The notes below the pieces were generated by a model. That model saw only the letters and a program-made list of their open reading frames with translations. It had not been told where the DNA came from and searched no databases. This document shows, in pieces, positions 27,454 to 35,838 of a stretch of 36,285 nt of DNA (the first letter of the stretch is position 1; every line of letters starts with the position of its first letter). Source of the DNA: Alphaproteobacteria bacterium. GTDB lineage: Bacteria > Pseudomonadota > Alphaproteobacteria > Micavibrionales > Micavibrionaceae. The stretch covers positions 1-36,285 of the forward strand of contig NVUR01000008.1 in the NCBI GenBank assembly GCA_002401965.1, in the 5' to 3' direction. The translations under genes and the position numbers were made by a program.

Positions 27454-28794
27454 TTACTTGCCAATACAGAAATCTCTGAACACGACGTCGAGCAAATCCT
27501 CAACATCGACCTTACCTGTAATGCGCCCTAAATGACGCACAGCAAGGCGCAAATCCTCTGCCGTTAACTCAGGTAGAGGAGCATTTAAACAGCGCTTTAG
27601 TGAGGCGCGACAATCTATCAGAGCGTCCCTATGGCGTTGCCGTGTCAGGGCGGGTGCTTCGTCCGCTTTGCCCAGTAAGCCATCAATTTCCTGCGTTAAG
27701 CGCGCCAAAAATGCGGTAATCCCTGTATTATTCGTGACCGATATTTCTAATGGATTATTAGGATGGTTGATCTGCACACCCTGATCTATCTTATTAATTA
27801 CAGCGATGGTATTTTTTTGTTGCTCAAGCGTAAAGCTATGCTGGTCTGGTTCAGCTTGACTTGCATCATAGAGAATAACGCGAATATCCGCTTTTTCTGC
27901 GATTTTTAGAGCGCGACGAATACCCTCTGACTCAATACTATCCTGTCCTTGCGTGCCTATTTGGTCTGGACGTAAACCCGCCGTATCAGAGAGAATAACG
28001 GGATATCCGCCAATATCAAGATGTGCCTCAATCACGTCACGCGTTGTTCCTGCAATATCAGAAACAATCGCAACATCACGTCGCACCAAAGCATTCACCA
28101 GCGAGGATTTTCCCGCATTAGGTGCGCCAATCACCGCGACATGAATACCATTGCGTAAACGCTCCCCGCGTCTGTTATCATTCAAATGCGCGTCAATTTC
28201 CGCCAACATATCTACGATCTTGGGCGTTATCTTCGGCACAATATTGTCAGGTAGGTCTTCATCAGGAAATTCGATCTCGGCTTCAACATAAGCCAAAATT
28301 TTGATGAGTCCTTCGCGCCAGTTATCATAAATATCCGCCAATGCACCGCTCATCTGTGAAAGTGCCTGGCTCTTCTGGAGCTGTGTCTCTGCATGGATAA
28401 GGTCGGCAATGGCTTCTGCCTCGGTTAAATCCATTTTCCCATTTTCAAAAGCACGACGTGTAAATTCCCCTGGTTCTGCCATTCTATAGTTTTCTTCCGC
28501 AGATAGAGCGTTCAAGACACCCTGAATAACCGCCATACCACCATGGAGATGGTATTCAACGACATCCTCACCTGTATAGCTGTGTGGTGCTTTAAAGGCT
28601 ATGACAAGAGCATTATCCAATGTTTCACGTGAAACGGGACGTTTCAATTCTCGCAATAGAGCGCGCCGATACGTAACATCTGTCTCACCCGTAAAATTTT
28701 TAAGACTTTCGTGTGCGTGCGCACCAGACACTCGAATAACGGCAACGCCACCCTGCCCACGTGCACTAGCCAAAGCATAAATAGTATCAGTCAT
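27454..28794 (-). CDS. mnmE: tRNA modification GTPase MnmE (TrmE)
   Basis: MnmE is the GTPase partner of MnmG in wobble-uridine modification. The 446-residue product has the N-terminal tetrahydrofolate-binding domain (TIYALASARGQGGVAVIRVSG), the G1 loop GAPNAGKS at 223-230, switch DIAGTTRD, DTAG at 270-273, NKID at 334-337, and the C-terminal catalytic CIGK at 443-446. A parS-like site lies at 28621-28636 in codons 54-58 (Val-Ser-Arg-Glu-Thr). Its start overlaps the end of the DUF6489-like gene by 8 bases, suggesting translational coupling. Confidence 0.98.
   Translation of the reverse strand: MTDTIYALASARGQGGVAVIRVSGAHAHESLKNFTGETDVTYRRALLRELKRPVSRETLDNALVIAFKAPHSYTGEDVVEYHLHGGMAVIQGVLNALSAEENYRMAEPGEFTRRAFENGKMDLTEAEAIADLIHAETQLQKSQALSQMSGALADIYDNWREGLIKILAYVEAEIEFPDEDLPDNIVPKITPKIVDMLAEIDAHLNDNRRGERLRNGIHVAVIGAPNAGKSSLVNALVRRDVAIVSDIAGTTRDVIEAHLDIGGYPVILSDTAGLRPDQIGTQGQDSIESEGIRRALKIAEKADIRVILYDASQAEPDQHSFTLEQQKNTIAVINKIDQGVQINHPNNPLEISVTNNTGITAFLARLTQEIDGLLGKADEAPALTRQRHRDALIDCRASLKRCLNAPLPELTAEDLRLAVRHLGRITGKVDVEDLLDVVFRDFCIGK
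28621..28636. promoter_or_regulatory. parS site (15/16) in mnmE
   Basis: TGTTTCACGTGAAACG differs from the parS consensus only in the last base. It lies inside mnmE 2,984 bases from the perfect site in mnmG and encodes the same pentapeptide Val-Ser-Arg-Glu-Thr in the same reading frame. Confidence 0.88.
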
Positions 28795-29056
28795 TATCTT
28801 TTGAATCTTCTGATGTATTGTTCGGTGTTTTCACACCCATCTGTGACCAGAACATCTTTTGCATGTCACCAATCCCCTGCATCGTGGCAGGCATCCACGT
28901 CTTCACCATTTCTTCTGGCGTTAGATTGCGAAGGTTTTCCTGCATCTTACCCTCCAGCTCCTTCATCATGCGCTCTTGCATAGGCGCAATATTCGGTAAA
29001 CCGACAAAAGCGCGAGCCTCTTCCGGTGTGCATTCGATATCAAAATTGAATTTCAT
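28787..29056 (-). CDS. DUF6489-like small protein
   Basis: The 89-residue protein begins MKFNFDIECTPEEARAFVGL and continues with a helical region (MQERMMKELEGKMQENLRNL) and a conserved tryptophan-containing stretch MVKTWMPATMQGIGDMQKMF. This layout matches the small alphaproteobacterial DUF6489 proteins; function is unknown. The start ATG is preceded by AAGGGGGTTATACA. It overlaps the mnmE start by 8 bases and is divergent from the zinc-cluster membrane protein gene. Confidence 0.65.
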   Translation of the reverse strand: MKFNFDIECTPEEARAFVGLPNIAPMQERMMKELEGKMQENLRNLTPEEMVKTWMPATMQGIGDMQKMFWSQMGVKTPNNTSEDSKDND

Positions 29057-29145
29057 TGTATAACCCCCTTGGATTAGGTATTATTGAAAAATATTAACCT
29101 GTTAGTTTATACAGATATTTTTTAATAGAAGCTAGAGAACATCCC

Positions 29146-30813
29146 GTGACCGACAACATAAATACACCACAAGATACGCAAATTCATAAGCTAGCCCTTA
29201 GTGACGAGTATAAAGAAAATGCAATGAATAAAGTCAAAAAGATGGTGAAGGGTAATAAATTCCCCCCTGAGGATGTGAAACTGGAAAAGCTGGAAGGTGA
29301 GATTTTGCATTTCCAAGCTGAAAATATGCTAACAATTCTTACCAAGGTCAGTCATAAGAAGATAGGTGGACGTATCGAAGGGCCTGTACAAGTTAGCAAT
29401 GAATCCGCCGTAAATGTTGCAATGAATAACGAATATACCCGCTTGTCACAAAATCCTAATATGGAGCGAACAATTCGCGAAGTTCTCCTAAACCGTGACG
29501 ATCAGGGTTTCGCGCTTGATAATAATATAATTCCTTTGCCGTTTTGGAAAAAAGAATTTGTAACCTATGAACCTTGCCAAACCTGTAAATCTACGGGCAC
29601 TGTAAAGTGTCACCCTTGCGCGGGAAAAGGCATAGATCAATGCCCACGTTGTAACGGCTCAGGCATGGGACATTGTGGGCATTGCAATGGCGCGCAAATG
29701 ATTCAAGGCCCCCAGGGTAATCAAGTACAATGCCCTGTATGTCACGGAAATGGGCATATATCCTGCACAACTTGTAATCAAAGCGGAACAGTGCAATGTA
29801 CCACATGTCGCAGTAAAGGCATTACAGCCTGCCCGAATTGCAAAGGCAATGCATGGATCAGTACAATATATACACAAACAATAGAGGCACGAACCGCATT
29901 TGATTACCCAAAGAACCGCCTGCCGGAAAAAATTGTTGCGATGATCGAAAAGTACGGTGTCAAAATTCGGGAACACGCCAATATAAAAATATCAGAAGAT
30001 ATGCTCAGTGCCGTTAATTTATACGATACTGAAAAAGCAAAGAAAGCCTCAGAGGATGATCGAAAAAATAACTATAGGATTCCTATAATATACGAAGTCT
30101 TCTTACCCTATGGACACATGGAATATAACATTAAGGGGAAAAACTATTATACTTTTCTGTTTGGTACACAAGAGCGCCTAATTCACGTCTCTCCCTTTTT
30201 AGATGATCTGATAAAAAACGGCCTTAGAAAATTATCAGATGCAGCGGAAAAACGCGGTGATGTTGGAAAGAACCTCGTACAAGCCGCAGAATATAGAACA
30301 ATTAAAGAAGGTATCTTCTACACAACAATGCATTCCCTTGCTAAAGCCAAAACAATGTTAATGAAAAGTAATTCATTAGGGTTATCAAGTGACGTCGCCA
30401 AAGACATTATAAAAGATACAGATACTGCCCTCAAAAATATTACCAAAAAACCCCGCATTACTGGTTTAATATTATCCGCTATCTTCAATATCGCTCTGTT
30501 TTGTACATATTTTTTATCTCCAGCGCGTAATATGCTGACCGCACTTATTCCCAATCAAAATCTGCATATTATTTTTGATCTATTAACCCTTACTGCGTCA
30601 ACATATTTAGGTATCATCATTATTCAGATAATATCTTCTGCGGCCATAAAACAGATTATAGAGCGCATTGGCATTAAAAAAGCATCTCAACCAAAGCTGG
30701 GCGATACTTTATACTGGACAATTGGTCTATCAATTTTATCTTTTATAGGTGCTTTAGAGCTATCCAGAGTAACAAATATTTTTCCGCCCTTTTGGTATAT
30801 CAACCTATTTTAA
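29146..30813 (+). CDS. Membrane protein with eight CxxC pairs (DnaJ-type zinc cluster)
   Basis: The 555-residue protein has a cysteine-rich region where CxxC pairs start at residues 144, 155, 166, 177 and again at 196, 207, 218, 229. These are two blocks of four with an 11-residue period, and glycine-rich linkers (CxxCxGxG) as in the DnaJ zinc domain, which has only four such pairs. There is no J-domain. Three hydrophobic segments near the C-terminus (about 438-458, 474-497, 521-539) make it a likely inner-membrane protein with a large N-terminal cytoplasmic part. The start is GTG at 29146 and the ribosome-binding site is weak. It lies upstream of the Dot/Icm-like genes but is separated from them by an opposing gene. 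Function unknown. Confidence 0.75.
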   Translation: MTDNINTPQDTQIHKLALSDEYKENAMNKVKKMVKGNKFPPEDVKLEKLEGEILHFQAENMLTILTKVSHKKIGGRIEGPVQVSNESAVNVAMNNEYTRLSQNPNMERTIREVLLNRDDQGFALDNNIIPLPFWKKEFVTYEPCQTCKSTGTVKCHPCAGKGIDQCPRCNGSGMGHCGHCNGAQMIQGPQGNQVQCPVCHGNGHISCTTCNQSGTVQCTTCRSKGITACPNCKGNAWISTIYTQTIEARTAFDYPKNRLPEKIVAMIEKYGVKIREHANIKISEDMLSAVNLYDTEKAKKASEDDRKNNYRIPIIYEVFLPYGHMEYNIKGKNYYTFLFGTQERLIHVSPFLDDLIKNGLRKLSDAAEKRGDVGKNLVQAAEYRTIKEGIFYTTMHSLAKAKTMLMKSNSLGLSSDVAKDIIKDTDTALKNITKKPRITGLILSAIFNIALFCTYFLSPARNMLTALIPNQNLHIIFDLLTLTASTYLGIIIIQIISSAAIKQIIERIGIKKASQPKLGDTLYWTIGLSILSFIGALELSRVTNIFPPFWYINLF

Positions 30814-30828
30814 TATACTGCACCACAC

Positions 30829-30868
30829 AAAAAACGACCGCTCTGTGCATTATACAGCAAAGCGGCCG
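30829..30868 (-). terminator. Intrinsic terminator after the 168-residue membrane protein gene
   Basis: On the minus strand CGGCCGCT (30868-30861) pairs with AGCGGTCG (30842-30835), with one G-T pair, and is followed by six T. It lies about 70 bases after the stop of the gene at 30938-31444. Confidence 0.75.
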
Positions 30869-30937
30869 ATAGACGTATAGAAGGACACAACACCTTAATG
30901 GGGTCTTTCTAAGGACAGACTTCTGTGTACTTTAAAT

Positions 30938-31444
30938 TTAACGCGCAGTCGCCACCTTGTTCAGAGCTTGTTCTTTTTGACATCGACGATAAGCCACAAC
31001 CGCTTTAATAGAACGGCCATTATTCAGAGCTTTCTTTTGATGCATCGAAACATGATTTTTCATTGACGCTACACTGATATTTTCATTATTTTTTGGCTCG
31101 AGAGCAAAACGAACGCCCAAAATAATACCAAGTACAGCAATTTTTCCAGCTATGCGCTGGTTTCCACTAATGACAATATAGGAGGATGTGTCTTGAGTAT
31201 TTTTGAGTAGAGACTTACACATATTCATCATAGTAGTGGAAGGGAGTTGAGTTTTAGGTAACGCATAAGATAATGATGCGCTGTAATTCTTATTTATTGG
31301 TTTATATATACTCTCATATGACCACGCTGTGCCCATAGAAAATGCAAGAATAAATGTAAATGAAAGCAGAGCCCCTTTAACATACCACACCAGAGAACCT
31401 AGTTCAGCTGTATAGTTTCTATTGTTAAAAATATAAACAATCAT
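30938..31444 (-). CDS. Hypothetical membrane protein
   Basis: The 168-residue protein has a hydrophobic segment at about residues 24-42 (KGALLSFTFILAFSMGTAWS), which may be a late signal anchor, and a second weaker one near 100-112 (AGKIAVLGIILGV). The C-terminal 50 residues are basic (MHQKKALNNGRSIKAVVAYR). No family is recognised. AGGTGGACAA precedes the start ATG, a good ribosome-binding site. It points away from the Dot/Icm-like genes across a 387-base intergenic region. Confidence 0.55.
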   Translation of the reverse strand: MIVYIFNNRNYTAELGSLVWYVKGALLSFTFILAFSMGTAWSYESIYKPINKNYSASLSYALPKTQLPSTTMMNMCKSLLKNTQDTSSYIVISGNQRIAGKIAVLGIILGVRFALEPKNNENISVASMKNHVSMHQKKALNNGRSIKAVVAYRRCQKEQALNKVATAR

Positions 31445-31831
31445 TTGTCCACCTAAGATCTTTATTGACCTGATATGCCTTCTTTGTGCATATCCTTATA
31501 CTCTTATCACAACATAAAAATATAATTATGACAAACAATATCGTTTCGAGTTTAGTTGGATTTTTATGTTATTTTTCAAATGAATATGTAAATAATTTGT
31601 ACTGTATTTTCAATAAATGCTCTATATATGGATACATCGACTGAATTGATAATATTGTAAAATTTCTAAAACTAAAATTAGATGGTTCAGTAAAATTTAT
31701 TAATTATGATCTAAATATTAACTTTTTCCCTATAAACTATGCTTATATATGGTAATTGTAATTTAAAATTTGCAGTTCAACGAGTAAATGTGCTGTAATA
31801 GTGTATGTAAATAGCTTTAAGGAGAAAAACA
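31445..31831. other. AT-rich intergenic region upstream of the icmC-like gene
   Basis: This 387-base stretch is strongly AT-rich and contains no gene that I can support. A possible promoter lies at 31770-31799. TATATATGG occurs twice (31623 and 31744). The last bases carry the AAGGAG ribosome-binding site of the icmC-like gene at 31819-31824. Confidence 0.6.
31770..31799 (+). promoter_or_regulatory. Possible promoter of the icmC-like gene
   Basis: TTGCAG at 31770-31775 and TGTAAT at 31794-31799 are 18 bases apart, 33 bases before the TTG start codon. The match is moderate and the region is AT-rich, so chance is a real alternative. Confidence 0.35.
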
Positions 31832-33469
31832 TTGACAAGCAAACAACTTTTTTCAGGATTTATAAGTTTTTTATTTTTTGTCCTCTTCTCCCATAGTGCG
31901 TTTGCTGGAGATATGAATGATCTTGCTGAAAGCATTGCCGATTCCACATCACGTTTACCCGCTCTCATCGCAGGTTTTGCATATTTGTCTGGTTTACTAC
32001 TCGCAACAAGTGCTATTTTTAAATCGATTGACCATGTCAGCAACCCTACGCAAACCCCTATTAGAGTGCCTGTTATACGATTTTTGATTGGTGGCGCACT
32101 TTTTGCGCTACCTATTATAACAGAGGCTGCGATCACCACAATAAATGGCGGAACGATAACGACCTTCACGACAAGTGATACCGCCCTATATGACCTATCT
32201 GGGGCTTTTGGTGCGCTAACTGGTTATTTAACCGTTGGTAACGTAAACTCCGTTATGGGTTCAATTGTTTTTTCAATGGGTCAGCTTCCAGCTTTGGTTG
32301 CTATGGTTGCTTATTTATTAGCACTTATTACCACGGTCTCGGCTTTATATAAAACAAGAGATCATGTTGAGGATCCAGAAAGGGTTCCGCTAAAAGATGC
32401 TGTCATTCGCTTTATCACCGCGGGACTTCTCTTTGGTTTACCAACGGCTTATGAGGCGATGTACACCACAATAAACAGCGGTGGTTTCGGGTTTGCTGGT
32501 GCTGTACTACAACTGGTTAGTGGTATAAATTTTATAATGTCAACAGAATCTGCGACCCTATTGACTGATTGTAATGTCTTCGCCTGGGTATCAGGAACGA
32601 CTCTTGGCGATGTTATGTGTACCCTGTTGCAAACAACCTCTGGCTTACCTAAGTTTTTAACCATCGTGTCCTATCTGCTTGGAACTATATTAGGTCTTTG
32701 GGCTATTATAAAAATTCGTGACCATGTTAATAATCCATCGCAAACGGCACTTCATGAGGGAATCTCACGTCTTTTGGCCGCTGGTGCATTTTTCGCCTTG
32801 CCGATGGTTGCGTTATCTTTGCAATATAGTGTTACCCCAAATGTTCTTGCTGTCGCAGTGCTGGTAGGAACCAATACTGGCTTTGTAAGTGGTACACCGA
32901 CCTGTGGTTCTGCGAATTCTCTTGATGTGGCAATGGCCTGTTTCATGGATGATATTCTTGGACCATCGCATGTGTTGCTGAATTTCTTTTGTTTTGTCGC
33001 TGGTTTAATTTTCGTTATGATTGGCATATCAAGATTGACCAAATCCGCGCAAGAGGGGGCAAGAGGCCCTGGTGGCATTGGTACGGTCACAACATTTTTG
33101 ATTGGTGGCCTTTTGATGTCCGCTACGACAATTTTAAGAGCAATATCAGGATCGCTTTTCGGCGTGTTTGGTATGCAAACAGCTACGACAGCATCTCTTG
33201 CATATACCGGTACAATGACGGCTGCTGAAACGGCTGCGGCTTATAATGTTATAGACGCTGTTTTAAAATTTATGATTGTTATCGGAATGATTAGCTTTGT
33301 ACGTGGCTTGTTTATTATGCGTGATGTTTCAGAAGGCAGTCAGGGGGCTTCGACTATGGCCGGAATGACCCATATCATGGGTGGTGCGCTGGCTGTAAAC
33401 CTTGGTCCTGTGATAAATGCTGTTCAGGCAACCCTTGGAATTACGACCTTTGGTGTCACATTTTCATAA
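31832..33469 (+). CDS. IcmC/DotE-like type IVB secretion protein with five tandem units
   Basis: The 545-residue inner-membrane protein has a signal peptide (cleavage after AFA, residue 25) and five copies of the membrane hairpin unit found in IcmC, IcmD and DotV of the Dot/Icm type IVB system. The units are at about 41-108, 151-218, 271-335, 379-440 and 474-540. The first three share xLPALIAGFAYLxG, then an I/D-D-H-V-x-N/D-P segment and the loop RFLIGGALFALPIITEA. The last two are more diverged (GGIGTVTTFLIGGLLMSAT and MAGMTHIMGGALAVNLG), closer to the IcmC form. The start is TTG at 31832, seven bases after AAGGAG. Legionella IcmC is about 194 residues, so this gene is an expanded multi-unit version. 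It is followed by icmD and icmJ in the Legionella order. Confidence 0.75.
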   Translation: MTSKQLFSGFISFLFFVLFSHSAFAGDMNDLAESIADSTSRLPALIAGFAYLSGLLLATSAIFKSIDHVSNPTQTPIRVPVIRFLIGGALFALPIITEAAITTINGGTITTFTTSDTALYDLSGAFGALTGYLTVGNVNSVMGSIVFSMGQLPALVAMVAYLLALITTVSALYKTRDHVEDPERVPLKDAVIRFITAGLLFGLPTAYEAMYTTINSGGFGFAGAVLQLVSGINFIMSTESATLLTDCNVFAWVSGTTLGDVMCTLLQTTSGLPKFLTIVSYLLGTILGLWAIIKIRDHVNNPSQTALHEGISRLLAAGAFFALPMVALSLQYSVTPNVLAVAVLVGTNTGFVSGTPTCGSANSLDVAMACFMDDILGPSHVLLNFFCFVAGLIFVMIGISRLTKSAQEGARGPGGIGTVTTFLIGGLLMSATTILRAISGSLFGVFGMQTATTASLAYTGTMTAAETAAAYNVIDAVLKFMIVIGMISFVRGLFIMRDVSEGSQGASTMAGMTHIMGGALAVNLGPVINAVQATLGITTFGVTFS

Positions 33470-33566
33470 ATTTAAAAATAATGAAAATAAATGTGGCTAT
33501 TTTGTGACAACTTTGTTATCATCATTACATAAAGTAAGTTATCAATTGGTAAGAGGAGGAACAATT

Positions 33567-33962
33567 ATGTTCAATAAAACCAAAACATCATATTATAAAC
33601 TAGGCGCAGCAATGACAATGGGTCTGATGGCAACATCAGGTACAGCGCATGCTGCTAACAACTTTAGCTCAATCGCTAATAACATCAATACATCTATGGC
33701 GTCGTTACCTGCTTTAATTGCTGGTGTAGCGTATCTATTTGGTATTCTACTATCTGTTTTAGGTATCATGAAAATCAAAGATCATGTTGAAAACCCAACA
33801 CAAACACCTTTAAAAGAAGGCGCGATTCGTCTGATTGCTGGTGGTGCATTATTCGCGCTTCCAATTCTTACAGAAGCAATGCTAGAATCAATCGATGCTG
33901 GTGATACTGGTGCTTCTGCACAGGGTTCAGGAATGTTCTCTTCAACTTTTGTTGCATCTTAA
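33567..33962 (+). CDS. icmD: IcmD/DotP-like type IVB secretion protein
   Basis: IcmD is a small inner-membrane protein of the Dot/Icm secretion machine. The 131-residue product is the same size as Legionella IcmD. It has a signal peptide cleaved after AHA (about residue 29) and one membrane hairpin unit at 47-111 (LPALIAGVAYLFGILLSVLG, KIKDHVENPTQTPLKEG, AIRLIAGGALFALPILTEA). That unit closely resembles the first units of the preceding icmC-like protein, which suggests duplication. The start at ATG 33567 follows AAGAGGAGGAACAATT. It is separated from icmC by 97 bases and from icmJ by 14 bases. Confidence 0.8.
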   Translation: MFNKTKTSYYKLGAAMTMGLMATSGTAHAANNFSSIANNINTSMASLPALIAGVAYLFGILLSVLGIMKIKDHVENPTQTPLKEGAIRLIAGGALFALPILTEAMLESIDAGDTGASAQGSGMFSSTFVAS

Positions 33963-33976
33963 TAAAAGGAGTGGTA

Positions 33977-34696
33977 ATGGGATCAATACCCGTATCACTG
34001 GGACTTTCCAGACAAAGCGAAAGTTCAAACGAAATAAAGAGTGGAGCCGGTTCATCTGGCTCCACTTCTTCTATAAAAAATTCGCTCTCAAAAGAGTTAA
34101 AACAAAAAATATTTGCGCGTGACGATAACACTTGCCAATGTTGCAATTTTCAATCCAAGAAATATCAAGAAATCCTGTTTGTTAACGGAAATCAACGTGA
34201 CTTATCCGAGCATAACCTTAAAACAATTTGCATATTTTGTTACCAATGTTTCAATTTGGATTCTGTCAGTGTTATGCGTTCTGGTGTTTTGCTTTGGTTG
34301 CCGGAAATTAAGCAAGCTGATCTGCATCATATTGCACGAGCTATATATGTTGCAAGAATTTCTCAAGGTCCTGTTGCAGAGGCTGCACGTAAATCTTTGG
34401 ATGCTCTTATGAAGCGGCGTGATGCGATAAGAGCACGTATAGGTACTGATGATCCTTTTATTTTAGCCACGGTTTTAAAAGATTATCTTACAGATTCTCA
34501 TTACGCTAACCGTAATACTAAAATAGATGGTATTCGACTTTTTCCACTTGATCGGCGCATTATTAAAGAGGCAGATTTAGAATTTAATCAATTTCCACAA
34601 ATCTTAGCATATTGGCGTTCAAAAGACGGGCCATTTGGTGGGAAAACACCTCAAAAATGGTTTGATATTTATCATCAAATTCAAAATTCTGCATAA
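33977..34696 (+). CDS. icmJ: IcmJ/DotN-like type IV coupling complex protein
   Basis: IcmJ (DotN) is a zinc-binding component of the Dot/Icm coupling complex with DotL and DotM that receives effector proteins. The 239-residue product has the CxxC zinc pair C53-C56 (DDNTCQCCNF) and a second at C85-C88 (TICIFCYQCF), in the HNH-like finger found in DotN. It is followed by a long helical region and a C-terminal RLFPLDRRIIK segment. Legionella IcmJ is about 208 residues; the extra 35 N-terminal residues here are Ser/Gly-rich. The start ATG 33977 follows AAAGGAG by five bases. Its position after icmC and icmD supports the assignment over a free-standing HNH nuclease. icmB, the next gene in Legionella, is replaced by insertion-element debris. 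Confidence 0.75.
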   Translation: MGSIPVSLGLSRQSESSNEIKSGAGSSGSTSSIKNSLSKELKQKIFARDDNTCQCCNFQSKKYQEILFVNGNQRDLSEHNLKTICIFCYQCFNLDSVSVMRSGVLLWLPEIKQADLHHIARAIYVARISQGPVAEAARKSLDALMKRRDAIRARIGTDDPFILATVLKDYLTDSHYANRNTKIDGIRLFPLDRRIIKEADLEFNQFPQILAYWRSKDGPFGGKTPQKWFDIYHQIQNSA

Positions 34697-34848
34697 TTTT
34701 TGTGTTTATTCTCCTAAAAACAGATATTAAACCTTCCACCTTCAAGTGGCCATATGCCTCATAGTATATCTCCAAAAGAAATATTTGTTTAAAACAAAAC
34801 ACAGCAAAAGATCCATAGCATATAGCCCATATCTGTCAGTTAAAATAA

Positions 34849-35181
34849 GGAGCCGCACCGCAAGCAACGGGGTATCGGTAGCCTTGGGCTAAAACAGTAC
34901 TAACTATTTATATTCCTGCCCCTGATTTTTAACATAGCGACCAATTGTGCCCTCATCGCCATGCTTCCCTACTGTAGAAACAAAATAGCCCTCACTCCAA
35001 AACTCTCCGCCCCATAGCTTTTTCTTAACATGGGACACAAGCGAAATACCTCACGCGCGGTAATGCTTTTGATAAGAGTAACCAGCTTTATAATATTATA
35101 TGTAGGAACTGAATCAACACTGTAACATTATGGCTCTTATGGATATATTCGCTCATACGAATATTCTACGCCGCAAGCGGC
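34849..35181 (-). mobile_element. IS200/IS605-family element remnant
   Basis: The element reads on the minus strand. Its left end carries the perfect hairpin GCCGC-AA-GCGGC (35170-35181 reads AGCCGCTTGCGGC nearby on the minus strand) just before the tnpA start, as in IS200 left ends. Its right end carries an imperfect hairpin at 34849-34883 (stem pieces GG/CC, CCG/CGG, ACC/GGT). Between them is the deleted tnpA. The bases from icmJ (34697) to 34848 contain nothing I can support. Confidence 0.7.
34904..35156 (-). pseudogene. IS200/IS605 TnpA transposase, internally deleted and frameshifted
   Basis: The frame starts MSEYIHKSHNVTVLI, the usual TnpA (Y1 HUH transposase) N-terminus. It then jumps to the segment SVPTYNIIKLVTLIKSITAR that normally lies downstream of the HUH motif. 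After another frameshift it ends KKKLWGGEFWSEGYFVSTVG through YVKNQGQEYK. The part holding the HUH histidines is missing, so the enzyme is dead. The tyrosine region is partly kept. Stop TAG is at 34906-34904. Confidence 0.8.
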
Positions 35182-35205
35182 TGGGAATGAAACCATATAA
35201 GATAT

Positions 35206-35470
35206 CAAAAATTACATGCTATTTGTGATGGGCAAGCACGCCCTGTCCTTTTATTTTTACCCTAGGGAGGGCACCCAAATATCCGAAGGTCAGATGAATG
35301 ACTATAAGGGTACAGAAATATTTATTAGATAGATTACCTCGTGCCAAATACATGTTGGCTGATCGCGGATATGACGCGGATTGGTTCAGAAATGGCTTAG
35401 GACAAAAAGGTATAGAACCTTGTCTTGCGCCAAAAAAGAACAGGGAAATCAATATTCCATACGATAAAAA
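35206..35470 (+). pseudogene. IS5-family transposase C-terminal fragment
   Basis: Translated pieces are KLHAICDGQARPVLL, EGQMNDYKGTEI, LLDRLPRAKYMLADRGYDAD and PCLAPKKNREINIPYDK, the C-terminal half of an IS5 DDE transposase. There is a stop and a frameshift between the first two pieces and another frameshift before LLDRL. The sequence ends abruptly at YDK where the IS66-like element begins (35471); the usual LYRQRHKIENMF continuation is missing. This copy is a different IS5 subtype from the one at 18252-19018. Confidence 0.85.
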
Positions 35471-35829
35471 GTAAGCGTCCGGTGAAGGGCGTCTGCCGTG
35501 TGTGTTTATGATCTGCTATTCTCTTAAAAATAAGATTTAGGAGAAGCCATGACCAACATAGAAATAATATTACTGTCGCTGCGCTATAAGCGTTCAAAAA
35601 TCCGTCGCGTATTGCTCGACCTTGATAAAGATGGCTCAAACATATCAGAAATTTCCGCATTCCAGTAGATGCGATCACTCATTGGTATGAACGCTCCCAG
35701 CATACTCCCGAAGCTTATGATCTCGACCGCTGTGGTTTTGTTCTGCAACAATTTCAAAGTAAAGATGTTACATTATGGCTTGTAGACGCGCATGCAATAT
35801 TGACCCACCTTATGGAGTTAAATTTGCGG
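35471..35829 (+). mobile_element. IS66-like element end, right copy (inverted relative to 1-178)
   Basis: It begins GTAAGCGTCCGGTGAAGGGC at 35471. Up to 35648 it is the reverse complement of 1-178 with three differences seen (35552, 35645 and 35647). It inserted into the IS5 transposase fragment and is itself cut at about 35830 by the IS21-like element. The family name is inferred from the terminus only. Confidence 0.65.
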
Positions 35830-35838
35830 TGTGGATAA
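35549..35838 (+). pseudogene. Element-borne hypothetical gene, frameshifted
   Basis: The first frame starts at ATG 35549 after TAGGAGAAGCC, reads MTNIEIILLSLRYKRSKIRR and onward for 39 residues, and stops at TAG 35666. The continuation is in another frame: FRIPVDAITHWYERSQHTPE then AYDLDRCGFVLQQFQ and LWLVDAHAILTHL, ending at TAA 35836. Together they would make about 95 residues of an unrecognised, probably DNA-element-linked protein. The left copy at 1-100 carries the intact N-terminus. The end is probably cut by the IS21-like insertion. Confidence 0.5.

Noticed and set aside
30890-30930. Second hairpin-like sequence after the zinc-cluster gene
   Set aside because: Stem is broken and there is no T-run on either strand.
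33977-34696. IcmJ-like gene as a stand-alone HNH endonuclease
   Set aside because: The CxxC spacing, long helical tail and position after icmC and icmD fit IcmJ/DotN better, and the HNH catalytic pattern is not clear.
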